Assembly: GCA_019636845.1 (NCBI GenBank)
Contig: JAHBWV010000001.1
Location: forward strand, 2,976,001 to 3,040,000
From: Phycisphaeraceae bacterium
GTDB taxonomy: Bacteria; Planctomycetota; Phycisphaerae; Phycisphaerales; UBA1924
Direction: 5' to 3'
DNA: 64,000 nt
The first letter of the stretch is position 1. The number at the start of each line of letters is the position of its first letter. The notes under the pieces are model-generated. The model was not told where the DNA came from. It worked only from the letters and a program-made list of their open reading frames with translations, and ran no database searches. This document shows, one piece after another, positions 35,657 through 43,440 of this stretch. The position numbers and the translations under genes were made by a program.

Positions 35657-35775
35657 CCGACATCCTCCGATGATCCCGCCCATTCGTGCGAGGATACCAG
35701 CGGTTGCCGGGAACGTGAATCTCGAAAGTCCTGATCAGATGAATGAGAGTTCACTCCGGGGTACTTTCCCCATGG

Positions 35776-37035
35776 TCAGAGTGTCTCTCGGGGTGGGCTC
35801 TCGACCGGCGGCTCAAAGACCATGGTGATCTGCGAGCCGTAGACTGGAAAGTCGACGCGACAGCGATAGCCGCGGAGCAATGCGCCGTCGTACCCGAGGC
35901 GGGTGCAGGCGTGGCGAAGGAGCTCGCTATAGCCGGGCGAGTCAGAGGAGCGGAAGCGTGAGACACCTGCCCCGAGGGGCTCGATGGTCTCGACCATATC
36001 GAGGATGTCCGCATCGCGCGCGGGATCGTTGACGTTGGCGACACCCTCGAACGCCGTGTCGTAGAGGCGGAGCCACGGGCGTGACGTGTCAAGAGACTCA
36101 TGGATCAGCACGTCGAACTGCATCGCCTTCGCCGGCATCGACGCTTCGGCGAAGAAATATCGCTTTCGACCTGAACCGGCCGGAACGGCACGCGGCAACT
36201 CGGCTCGATTCACCTCTGCGAAGAAGAGGTCCGCCGCGGTCGACGGCCCAAAGCCGTCATCGCAGAGCGCGTAATGAACGGCGTTGCCGGCCCGTGTCGC
36301 CGTCATCCGCGGCAGGGGCTCCGAGCAGAATGTCGGAAGCAGCAGGCCCTCGGCGTTCTCAACGGCGACACCATCGAGCGAGACGGGGAGGCGTGCATCA
36401 GGACCGCCGCTCAGTTTGCGGGTCGAGAGTTTGACAGGCGCGTTCGGCCTCACACGATGCACGCCGACGAGCCCGTTGAGCCAGACCACGTCCATGCGAG
36501 CGTCGTCCTGTCCCGGCCACAAGATCACCGTCGCGACGATCGCCTCGCTCTGGACACCCTTCAACTGGCTCATGGCCTTGAACGCGGCCTGCTTGCGGCG
36601 AAGCTCGAACTCGCGGCGTGCCTCGGGGACCCACGCCGAGACGATCGCGTCGAGGGTGCTGCGATCGCCCGCGCCCTGGCGGATCAGGTGCTCAAACGCA
36701 TCGATCGCTCGGTGTGCATCGGAGATGATCGATGCTCCGACGCCCTGGGCCTCCGCCGCGCGGACGAGTCGCCTCAGCGGCTCGGGACCAGGCATCCGGT
36801 GGGTCGCGGTGATCGGGTCGCGGCTGCGCGTGGCCTTGAGCACGCGACTGGCGAGGACCTTGTCGAGCCCGAGCTGATCCGCGAGTGCCTGTGGTCCGGG
36901 CTTTCCCCGTGGCACAGACTCGATCACACGCCCGATCGAAGTGAGTATGTTCTTGCCCACCAAGGTGATACGAGCTTCGAGCGCGTGTGGCTCAAGCTCG
37001 TTTTCTGGGATGTTGGCGTGGTTCTGATCGGACAT
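35776..37035 (-). CDS. Unknown protein with helix-turn-helix-like N-terminus
   Basis: 419 residues from the ATG at 37035; the frame continues upstream against the neighbouring gene but has no support. The N-terminal 60 residues (IGRVIESVPRGKPGPQ, ALADQLGLDKVLASRVLKA) resemble a winged-helix/HTH segment. The rest (100-419) is beta/alpha mixed, with no recognised catalytic motif; VATVILWPGQDDARMDVV and RMTATRAGNAVHYALC are distinctive. No signal peptide, so cytoplasmic. It is divergent from a PEP-CTERM protein gene with a 246-base shared upstream region, a classic place for a regulator of its neighbour, but that is inference. Confidence 0.6.
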   Translation of the reverse strand: MSDQNHANIPENELEPHALEARITLVGKNILTSIGRVIESVPRGKPGPQALADQLGLDKVLASRVLKATRSRDPITATHRMPGPEPLRRLVRAAEAQGVGASIISDAHRAIDAFEHLIRQGAGDRSTLDAIVSAWVPEARREFELRRKQAAFKAMSQLKGVQSEAIVATVILWPGQDDARMDVVWLNGLVGVHRVRPNAPVKLSTRKLSGGPDARLPVSLDGVAVENAEGLLLPTFCSEPLPRMTATRAGNAVHYALCDDGFGPSTAADLFFAEVNRAELPRAVPAGSGRKRYFFAEASMPAKAMQFDVLIHESLDTSRPWLRLYDTAFEGVANVNDPARDADILDMVETIEPLGAGVSRFRSSDSPGYSELLRHACTRLGYDGALLRGYRCRVDFPVYGSQITMVFEPPVESPPRETL

Positions 37036-37111
37036 TGTACGGTATTTTCGAGATGTCTCATCCTCGATGGCCTTCCGATACCCAGTATCACTGCGAATCG
37101 AGGAGAAAGCA

Positions 37112-37285
37112 ATGCGTTTCAAAAGTTTCTGGGAAACTTCCTTGAAAACTGAAACACTTGGTGTACTTTCTCGGAAGGACCTACACGGCCGCGCTCTCAG
37201 AGGGTGCGGCCAAGCGGATCGGGTGGGACTCCGATCGCACACACATATCGCGGAAGACCACATTCCTGAAGGAGTTATCGCATGA
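37112..37285 (+). CDS. Possible small ORF (57 codons) upstream of the PEP-CTERM gene
   Basis: A 57-residue reading frame with a perfect AGGAG six bases before its ATG. Its TGA overlaps the ATG of the next gene (ATGA at 37282), a common sign of coupled translation. The first 25 residues (MRFKSFWETSLKTETLGVLS) are Lys/Thr-rich and unlike random high-GC code, but the rest is not recognisable. It may be a genuine small protein or a leader ORF. A candidate promoter (37142) inside it argues against. Confidence 0.3.
   Translation: MRFKSFWETSLKTETLGVLSRKDLHGRALRGCGQADRVGLRSHTHIAEDHIPEGVIA
37142..37169 (+). promoter_or_regulatory. Candidate promoter TTGAAA-N16-TACTTT
   Basis: TTGAAA (37142-37147) and TACTTT (37164-37169) are 16 bases apart, in the most A/T-rich part of the intergenic region, about 110 bases before the PEP-CTERM gene. 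Confidence 0.35.
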
Positions 37286-38025
37286 ACCTGAGATTGATAG
37301 CGACATTGGCTGCGGTAGGGACGTTCCCGGCTCTCGCACTTGCTGGGCCGGTGCTGCACACCGAGGACTTTGAGGGTGCGGATTACCAAGGGTGGCTCGT
37401 CAACGGCAACGACATGATCTTCTCCGGCCTCGAAACAGGCCGCTACATGGGGATCCCCTTCGACACGTTCTGGGGCGCGCACCTCTCGAACAGCGACGCC
37501 TCGAACCCGCTGATCGGCGACGTATCGCGGCATGGCGGCGCACTGCGTGTGCAGGTCGATGTGCGCACCTTCGCGCTCCGCAACTTCTTCGGGAACCGAA
37601 TCCCTCCCTCGTACTTCCCGCTCGTGCTCCAACTCACCGACATCGGCGATCCGAACGACTTCGAGGATGATGTGAGCGTCTACCTCATCGGCGGCAGTCT
37701 GCCGACTGAGGGCGCCGGATGGCAGACCAGGACGTTCACCATCCCCGACCCGACGTCCGCGACACTTCCTGCTGGCTGGGCCGGCACTGGGTACGAGGAT
37801 CCCGAGACCTTCGAGTTGCGCCTGCCTGATGGGCGCACCTACGCGGATGTACTCGCCTCGGTTGACGATGTTCGGATCACCACCTTCGTGCCCGGGTACT
37901 TCTACGGGTTCAATTTCTGGGAGGTCGGATTCGACAACATCCGGATCAACCGAGTGCCCGCGCCCGGATCACTCGCTGTCCTCGGTGCCGCGGGCCTGCT
38001 CGGCGCGCGACGCCGTCGTATGTGA
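37282..38025 (+). CDS. Secreted PEP-CTERM-like (VPAPG) protein
   Basis: 247 residues, ATG after GAAGGAG. A signal peptide (LRLIATLAAVGTFPALALA) is followed by a beta-rich domain with LHTEDFEGADYQGW and FPLVLQLTDIGD, a choice-of-anchor/laminin-G-like pattern, and ends with VPAPGSLAVLGAAGLLGARRRRM. The VPAPG, hydrophobic helix and Arg cluster form the planctomycete variant of the PEP-CTERM sorting tail (exosortase substrate). The protein is therefore destined for the outer surface or extracellular matrix. A strong terminator follows. No exosortase gene was seen in this window. Confidence 0.8.
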   Translation: MNLRLIATLAAVGTFPALALAGPVLHTEDFEGADYQGWLVNGNDMIFSGLETGRYMGIPFDTFWGAHLSNSDASNPLIGDVSRHGGALRVQVDVRTFALRNFFGNRIPPSYFPLVLQLTDIGDPNDFEDDVSVYLIGGSLPTEGAGWQTRTFTIPDPTSATLPAGWAGTGYEDPETFELRLPDGRTYADVLASVDDVRITTFVPGYFYGFNFWEVGFDNIRINRVPAPGSLAVLGAAGLLGARRRRM

Positions 38026-38059
38026 GCCGCCGGACAGAGACACGCTGCCTCCCAAAGTG

Positions 38060-38095
38060 CAAGGGACCGTGCCGATCACTCGACACGGTCCCTTG
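38060..38095. terminator. Bidirectional Rho-independent terminator
   Basis: A perfect 12-base stem (CAAGGGACCGTG at 38060, CACGGTCCCTTG at 38084) with a 12-base loop. On the plus strand it is followed by TTTCA after the PEP-CTERM gene; on the minus strand the stem is followed by CTTTG after the sulfotransferase stop. It can serve both convergent genes. Confidence 0.85.
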
Positions 38096-38152
38096 TTTCA
38101 TTCGGTTGTCGCATTCTCTGCGAAGCGGTCCGTGCACCTGCGGCGCGAGAGC

Positions 38153-38977
38153 TCAGCTCGCGTTCGAGCGCTGCCGGCGAAGATCGGCACGCGGCTCATA
38201 GCCGAACCTGTTGAGGAGCCAACTGAATCGCTCTTCGGCGAGCTCATCGAGCCCGGGCGCGACCTCGTCCAGCGATCTGCCGAGCGTGGCGGCGTTCATG
38301 AAGAGCCTCCCCGTGCGAACGCTGGATGCGCCGCCCGCGAAGACGGTGGAAGAGATGCCGGACACCTTCTCCTGGCACTCGAGAGAGCGCAGGCGGTCGA
38401 AGGAAGAGGCGTCTACCGCGGCGCTGACGCGCTCGGGATCCGGTGTGTGGCCGAGGAACTCAAGCATGGAGGAGAGCTCCTGCCCGGCATCGAGACGCAG
38501 GTCTTCGTAACGGACGACATGGACTCGGAGCGTGGGGTGAGAGCACCAGGAGCCGGTGTGCTCCAGGAGGGAGCCGAAGCCGAATTGAAGGTACAACGGA
38601 TCACCCCCGAGCCGGATGAAGTTTCGCATGTAGCCCTCGGGGCTGATGCGCTCGGCGACCTCGGTGGTTGAGATGAGCCGCGTGTAGTTGAGCGCAGACC
38701 AGATCACATCGCACGGGTGACGAACGATATAGATGGCACCGACAGTGCGATCCCTGTACGGCATCGAGGAAGTGAGCCGGTGGTGCGTCTTGGCGAGCAT
38801 GATGTCGCCGATCCGCTCGCCCTCGAACGTGGTCGCGCGAACGTGCACGTCCGGTATCGATGCGTCGATGTCCGCACTGGTGGAGATCTGACCGAAGAAG
38901 TACTGGTGGAGAAGAAATCTGACCCAGGTATTTCCCGATTTCGGGTACGACGCGATCCACGTGATCGGTGAGCTCAT
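38153..38977 (-). CDS. PAPS-dependent sulfotransferase
   Basis: 274 residues from the ATG at 38977, which has AAAGG eight bases upstream (an ATG nine bases earlier has no spacing). The 5'-phosphosulfate-binding loop is SYPKSGNTWVRFLL near residue 11 and the 3'-phosphate motif is IYIVRHPCDVIWSAL near 85, with RYEDL near 158. This is the sulfotransferase domain 1 family, which moves sulfate from PAPS to hydroxyl or amino groups of sugars or small molecules. Sat and CysC, which make PAPS, lie 1 and 2.6 kb away. The acceptor is unknown. Confidence 0.9.
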   Translation of the reverse strand: MSSPITWIASYPKSGNTWVRFLLHQYFFGQISTSADIDASIPDVHVRATTFEGERIGDIMLAKTHHRLTSSMPYRDRTVGAIYIVRHPCDVIWSALNYTRLISTTEVAERISPEGYMRNFIRLGGDPLYLQFGFGSLLEHTGSWCSHPTLRVHVVRYEDLRLDAGQELSSMLEFLGHTPDPERVSAAVDASSFDRLRSLECQEKVSGISSTVFAGGASSVRTGRLFMNAATLGRSLDEVAPGLDELAEERFSWLLNRFGYEPRADLRRQRSNAS

Positions 38978-39155
38978 CTCGGCCATCCTTTCCGACTCCT
39001 GCGCATGACGCAGCACCTTGCGTCGCCGCAGGAGAGCCCCACGAGATGAACAACGAGACAGGCCGGGGTGAATCCCCCAACCTCTGATTGCCCCCTTGTT
39101 CGCCTATGCCCCCCCCCGGGTTGCAAACAATGCTGGGATCTGGTGCCAATGGCAA

Positions 39156-39178
39156 ACCACCGGGCAGAACCCGGTGGT
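39156..39178 (-). terminator. Candidate terminator after the PEP-CTERM gene at 39.9 kb
   Basis: A nine-base stem (ACCACCGGG, CCCGGTGGT) with a five-base loop, 32 bases after the stop; on the minus strand it is followed by TTTGCC, a weak T-run. Confidence 0.5.
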
Positions 39179-39210
39179 CTCACTGATCCAATATGCACTG
39201 GCGTCGTCGC

Positions 39211-39906
39211 TCAGCGACGGCGGCGCGGGGCTGAGAGCATCGACAGTGAGAGGAGCCCGAGCGCGCCAGGGGCGGGAACGACCGAGAACACAAGCCCAAA
39301 CGATGCATCGTTCCCGTCGGCGCCGGAAGCGCCAGCACTGGCACTGGCCTGTGCCATGGCGTACAGGACGTACGCGCCGGCGGGGAGTGTTCCAGAAGCG
39401 GTGCCGCTCATGGAGCCGAACGTGTGCATGGGCTGCGAGAAGACCAGCCCACCCGGGCCGGAGAGGGTGATCATCGCGGTGCCGGGCACAAGAACGCCGC
39501 CAGCGGCGAGTTCCCAGTCGAGCCCATAGTCCGCGCCCGACCCGAGAACAAAGGCGAACGAGAACTGCACGATGGCGTCAGAGCCCGATCCGCCGTCGCT
39601 GGTGCTGAACGCGCTGGCGAGCGCGGAGCCGTGCGCTTCGACGGCGTTCATCGCTCGGAGACTCTGGAGCACGGCAGACCCGGAACCGGTGCCAGCGGTG
39701 GAGTCGGCAAGGGACGAGACAGCCAGAGGCATCTCGGCAAAGAGCATCGCCGTGAGACCATCGGTATCAGAGTTGCTTGCGTCAAAGTCAAACGAGAACG
39801 CGCTCGTCTGCACCATGCCGCTCAGCGATTCGCTTGAGAGCAGGTCGGCGGCGATCGCGGGCATGGTGAGCGTTGAGCAGGCAAGGGCGAGTATCGCGCG
39901 AGGCAT
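39211..39906 (-). CDS. Secreted PEP-CTERM-like (VPAPG) protein, Ala/Ser-rich
   Basis: 231 residues from the ATG at 39906 (GGAGAGA upstream). A signal peptide (PRAILALACSTLTMPAIAA) leads a beta-rich, Ala/Ser/Gly-rich body and a tail reading VPAPGALGLLSLSMLSAPRRRR: VPAPG, hydrophobic stretch, Arg cluster, as in exosortase-sorted proteins. Similar in layout to the protein at 37.3 kb but not obviously a recent duplicate. The body holds low-complexity stretches such as SASAGASGADG. Probably a surface or matrix protein. Confidence 0.75.
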   Translation of the reverse strand: MPRAILALACSTLTMPAIAADLLSSESLSGMVQTSAFSFDFDASNSDTDGLTAMLFAEMPLAVSSLADSTAGTGSGSAVLQSLRAMNAVEAHGSALASAFSTSDGGSGSDAIVQFSFAFVLGSGADYGLDWELAAGGVLVPGTAMITLSGPGGLVFSQPMHTFGSMSGTASGTLPAGAYVLYAMAQASASAGASGADGNDASFGLVFSVVPAPGALGLLSLSMLSAPRRRR

Positions 39907-40044
39907 GGTGAATCTCTCCGTGTATTGTTCGTGTGATGGCGGATCCGCGTGGATCCGTGTTCGTGCGGCGATGCCGCACTCTTCCAGACGCATTCGCTGA
40001 TCGACGACCTTGGTCGATATCACCATGAATCGCAAATAATGAAA

Positions 40045-40069
40045 CAGACCCCGGCCATGCCGGGGTCTG
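40045..40069 (-). terminator. Rho-independent terminator after sat
   Basis: An 11-base stem (CAGACCCCGGC, GCCGGGGTCTG) with a three-base loop, 32 bases after the sat stop; on the minus strand it is followed by TTTCATTATTTG. Confidence 0.75.
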
Positions 40070-40100
40070 GATCGATCATCAGACGCAGAAGATGCCGGGA

Positions 40101-41282
40101 TCAGCCGACGAAGAGATCGCCACGCTTCGCGGCGGCGATGAGCACGTCGGCGACTTCGGGGCGGCTGAACTCCGCCGGGGGACGCTCGCCCTTGAAGAGC
40201 AGGTCGCGGACAGCAGTACCGGAGAGGTTGATGATGTCGCCCTCGATCTTCGGGAACGACTTGCCGGAGACCATGCCGCCGTAGGACTTGCTGTATCCGG
40301 TGTGCTCGAACTTCATGATGCCCATGCCGAAGCCGATCAGGTCGATCTCATCAAAGATCTTCTGGGCGTCATAGGTGCCGTAGTAGGTCCCGACGCCGGC
40401 GTGGTCGCGTCCGACGATGAAGTGCGAGCAGCCGTAGTTCTTCCGCATGACGGCGTGATGGATGGCCTCGCGCGGTCCTGCGTACCGCATGGCGGCGGGG
40501 AGGACAGAGACCATCGTGGTCGCGGGGTTGAAGTACTTCTGGACGAGGGCATCGATCGCCTGCATGCGGACGGATGCGGTGATGTCGCCCTTCTTGGTCT
40601 CGCCGACGAGGGGGTGGATGAGGAGGCCGTCGCAGAGTTCCTGGGCGCACTTGCAGACGTACTCGTGGGCGCGGTGGATCGGGTTGCGCGTCTGGAACGC
40701 GACGACCGTCTTCCAGCCGCGCTTCTCGAACTCCGCGCGAACCTGCGCGGGCGTGAGACGCTGGCTCATGAAGGCCTCTGGGCCGTTGGGATCGACGCAG
40801 AGTGTCAGGGCCTCGACCGGACCCGCGAGGCAGTGGTCGCCCTCGGCCTGGACCTGCGCAACACCGGGGTGCGCCGAGTCTTCGGTGCGGAAGACATTGG
40901 GGATCTCGAGCTTCTTGTCGTGAAGGAATGATTCCTTCACGGTCATCACGCCCTGGAGCACGCCGTTCGGGGCGTACAGCGCGACGCGAGAGCCGATCGC
41001 CGGGACCTGCTCCTTGGCGACGGAGAGAAGGATCGGGATCGACCACACCTGTCCGTTGGCCAGCTTCATCGAGGTGCAGACGGAGCGGAAATCATCCGAT
41101 CCCATGAACCCCTCGAGCGGCGAGTAGCCGCCGTTGGCGATGAGCTCGAGGTCGCACGACTGCTTGGCGGTGAGGTTGATGCGGGGAAGCGTTGCGGCTT
41201 CCTTCGTCAACTCCGCAGCGCGGCCGGCATCAACGACACGATTCACAAGCTTGCCGCCGTGCGGCTGGATCAGACCGGACAT
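40101..41282 (-). CDS. sat: ATP sulfurylase (sulfate adenylyltransferase)
   Basis: 393 residues, ATG behind GGAGG (six-base spacing). Single-chain Sat type: active-site QTRNPIHRAHEYV near 196, GRDHAGVG near 290 and the FHSG-like region. It makes adenosine 5'-phosphosulfate (APS) from sulfate and ATP. This form, not the CysDN pair, is used for assimilation or dissimilation; with cysC diverging from the same 291-base region and no reductase gene here, the likely product is PAPS for sulfation. The terminator after it keeps it separate from the PEP-CTERM gene. Confidence 0.95.
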   Translation of the reverse strand: MSGLIQPHGGKLVNRVVDAGRAAELTKEAATLPRINLTAKQSCDLELIANGGYSPLEGFMGSDDFRSVCTSMKLANGQVWSIPILLSVAKEQVPAIGSRVALYAPNGVLQGVMTVKESFLHDKKLEIPNVFRTEDSAHPGVAQVQAEGDHCLAGPVEALTLCVDPNGPEAFMSQRLTPAQVRAEFEKRGWKTVVAFQTRNPIHRAHEYVCKCAQELCDGLLIHPLVGETKKGDITASVRMQAIDALVQKYFNPATTMVSVLPAAMRYAGPREAIHHAVMRKNYGCSHFIVGRDHAGVGTYYGTYDAQKIFDEIDLIGFGMGIMKFEHTGYSKSYGGMVSGKSFPKIEGDIINLSGTAVRDLLFKGERPPAEFSRPEVADVLIAAAKRGDLFVG

Positions 41283-41455
41283 CGGAACCTCCGTTGGGTG
41301 ATGGACTTATGACGGCTTACCCGTGCTCGCTTGAGCACCGGGACAAGGGGGACAGGAGGGTAGCGCGCCATTCTGAGTCTGACCACACGACGCACGCTTC
41401 AGTTCGACGTCCGCTGCGATGCGATGCGTGCCGCAACATGCGGTCTGGCCGAATG

Positions 41456-41484
41456 TTGCCACTCGTTCGCGATCTCTCTACAGT
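41456..41484 (+). promoter_or_regulatory. Promoter TTGCCA-N17-TACAGT of cysC
   Basis: -35 TTGCCA (41456-41461) and -10 TACAGT (41479-41484) are 17 bases apart. It gives an ~80-base leader before the cysC start at 41574. Confidence 0.55.
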
Positions 41485-41507
41485 CCCGCCCCCCGCGTCC
41501 CGTTGGA

Positions 41508-41558
41508 GGCAATCGGGGATTGCCCACTTTCACATCGCATGCGGGCTTTCAGGCCCGC
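41508..41558 (+). promoter_or_regulatory. Two hairpins in the cysC leader
   Basis: Stem GGCAATC/GATTGCC with a three-base loop (41508-41524) and stem GCGGGC/GCCCGC with a six-base loop (41541-41558), the second just before the ribosome site GGAGGCGAG. They could affect translation, but no known riboswitch is recognised. Confidence 0.35.
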
Positions 41559-41573
41559 CGGAGGCGAGATTCC

Positions 41574-42254
41574 ATGGCTCAGGTCAACACCACGACGAAC
41601 ATCCACTGGCACGAGGGCGACATCACCCGCGAGGAGCGTTGGAAGGCCCTCGGCTGCAAGGGCGCGACCCTCTGGTTCACGGGGCTCTCGGGCTCCGGCA
41701 AGTCCACGATCGCCAGCGCGCTCGAGCAGACGCTCGCCAACAACAAGATCTTCACCTACCGCCTCGATGGCGACAACATCCGTTTCGGTCTGAACACTGA
41801 TCCGAAGTCGCTGATGGGCAAGGGCTTCCCCGAGGCCGCGGCGAAGCGGTTCGGCATCGGTTTCTCCGCCGAGGACCGCGCGGAGAACATCCGTCGCATC
41901 GGTGAGGTCGCCAAGCTGTTCGCGGATGCGGGTTGCGTTGCGCTGACGAGCTTCATCAGCCCGTACCGGAAGGACCGCGATCTGTGCCGCCAGCTGCACA
42001 ACGAGGCGAAGCCGAGCGCGCTGCCCTTCATCGAGATCTACGTTGACACGCCGCTCGATGTCTGCGAGAGCCGGGACCCGAAGGGTCTGTACAAAAAGGC
42101 CCGCGCCGGCGAGATCAAGGGCTTCACGGGCATCGATGATCCCTACGAAGCGCCGAACGCTCCTGAGCTTGTCCTGAAGACGGCCGAACTCTCGGTTGAC
42201 CAGTCAGTCGCCAAGTGCATGGAACTGCTCAAGAGCAAGGGCATCATCGGCTGA
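41574..42254 (+). CDS. cysC: Adenylylsulfate kinase (APS kinase)
   Basis: 226 residues from the ATG at 41574 with GGAGGCGAG upstream. P-loop GLSGSGKST near residue 36, [10 protein letters not shown] near 66, the lid region FISPYRKDR near 123 and the C-terminal [17 protein letters not shown]. It phosphorylates APS at the 3' position to give PAPS. It diverges from sat and is followed by a strong terminator, so it is a single-gene unit. Together with sat and the sulfotransferase at 38.2 kb it forms a possible sulfation set. Confidence 0.95.
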   Translation: MAQVNTTTNIHWHEGDITREERWKALGCKGATLWFTGLSGSGKSTIASALEQTLANNKIFTYRLDGDNIRFGLNTDPKSLMGKGFPEAAAKRFGIGFSAEDRAENIRRIGEVAKLFADAGCVALTSFISPYRKDRDLCRQLHNEAKPSALPFIEIYVDTPLDVCESRDPKGLYKKARAGEIKGFTGIDDPYEAPNAPELVLKTAELSVDQSVAKCMELLKSKGIIG

Positions 42255-42290
42255 GGCGATGCTGCGAGTGACAGACGACAAGCAAGAGAT

Positions 42291-42320
42291 GAGGCCCGCG
42301 CGGGTAGATGCGCGGGCCTC
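42291..42320. terminator. Terminator between cysC and the ROK gene
   Basis: A ten-base stem (GAGGCCCGCG, CGCGGGCCTC) with a ten-base loop. On the plus strand it is followed by GTTCGTTTC. It sits between convergent genes and can serve both. Confidence 0.75.
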
Positions 42321-42377
42321 GTTCGTTTCTGTAGCGTGTTGCGGATTGAATGGAGCAGTGCGAGAGAGGGGACCGGC

Positions 42378-43334
42378 TCAGATACGCTCGCTCGCGAGCA
42401 GTGCCGCCCCGAACACGCCCGCGTTGTCCTCGAGCGCGGAGCCCACGATATCCACCTCGCGGCATCTGGCGGGGAACGCGTGGCGCTTCACCGCCTGAGC
42501 GATCTTCTTCACGAACGGCTTGCCCATCGCTTCGGAGAGACCGCCCCCGAGAACGACGCGTTCCAGCGAGAGGAGCGTGACCGCTGAAGCGATCGCAACG
42601 CCGACGCGCTCGCACACGTCATCGATCACCTCGCGCACGAGCTCGTCCTCTGCCTCATAGGCCTGGGCGATGATCTTCGACTTGATGTTGTCGAGGTTGC
42701 CCTCCGTCAGTGTCGAGACGATCGAGGGGCGATTGGCACGGATGAGCCGCGCGATCCGGTCGGCTACTGCGGAGCGCGAGCAGTTGTTCTCGAGCGAGCG
42801 CGAGCCCGGCGGGCTTCCCGGCAGCAGCGTGGTGTGGCCGATCTCACCGGCCGTGAGGAAATGCCCGTAATACAGCTTGCCGTCAAGGATGAGCCCCCCG
42901 CCCACGCCCGTGCCGAGCCAGACGCCGAGCAGGAACCGGGACTTGGCGCCCGCGCCCATGGCGTTCTCGCCGTACACGGCGACATTGACGTCGTTGTCAA
43001 CGATGACGGCTTTGCCGAGGCGCTTGCCGAGGTCCTTTGCCAGCGGCGCGTTGGTCCAGCGGAGATTGACGGCTTCGAGAACAACGCCGGTGTTCGGATC
43101 GATCGGCCCCGGAGCCCCGATGCCGACCGCTCCGATGTCTGCGATGGAGATCCTGGCCTGTGCGCACGCATCGGTGATGCCGCCGGCGATGCGGTCGAGC
43201 ACGGCCTCATACCCCTGGTCGGCCTTGGTCTTGAGCTTGGATGCGCCGAGGATGGTCCGCTCCGGCGAGACGACACCGATCTGGATGTTCGTGCCTCCGA
43301 GATCGATACCGATGATGGGGCTGGTAAAGGGCAT
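42378..43334 (-). CDS. ROK-family sugar kinase (probable glucokinase) without zinc cysteines
   Basis: 318 residues from the ATG at 43334 (AAGGAAG six bases upstream; a GTG two codons earlier has poorer spacing). ATP-binding GIDLGGTNIQIG near residue 8, IVDNDVNVAVYGE near 112 and catalytic TAGEIGHTTL near 160. ROK enzymes phosphorylate glucose or N-acyl sugars. After the catalytic His, most members have a zinc knuckle of the form CxCGxxGCxE; here the stretch reads SPPGSRSLENNCSR, with the cysteine ligands gone except one in a different place. Activity may depend on other contacts. Phosphorylation of glucose is the default guess. Confidence 0.88.
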   Translation of the reverse strand: MPFTSPIIGIDLGGTNIQIGVVSPERTILGASKLKTKADQGYEAVLDRIAGGITDACAQARISIADIGAVGIGAPGPIDPNTGVVLEAVNLRWTNAPLAKDLGKRLGKAVIVDNDVNVAVYGENAMGAGAKSRFLLGVWLGTGVGGGLILDGKLYYGHFLTAGEIGHTTLLPGSPPGSRSLENNCSRSAVADRIARLIRANRPSIVSTLTEGNLDNIKSKIIAQAYEAEDELVREVIDDVCERVGVAIASAVTLLSLERVVLGGGLSEAMGKPFVKKIAQAVKRHAFPARCREVDIVGSALEDNAGVFGAALLASERI

Positions 43335-43440
43335 GGACACTTCCTTGAAGAAGATCGATGGCGCGGCGCCGGGATCTGGTCAAACACGTCATTGAGGTTA
43401 TCGGCACTCTACGAGCGAGGGTGAAGCCCGGCGCGTGGCT

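Noticed and set aside
39060-39210. Possible tRNA or small RNA in a gap with a C-run and hairpin
   Set aside because: No cloverleaf or TPsiC-type sequence; the hairpin fits a terminator for the minus-strand gene.
41424-41573. Upstream extension of cysC
   Set aside because: The extra 50 residues match no APS kinase; the ATG at 41574 has a strong ribosome site, and the promoter lies inside the extension.
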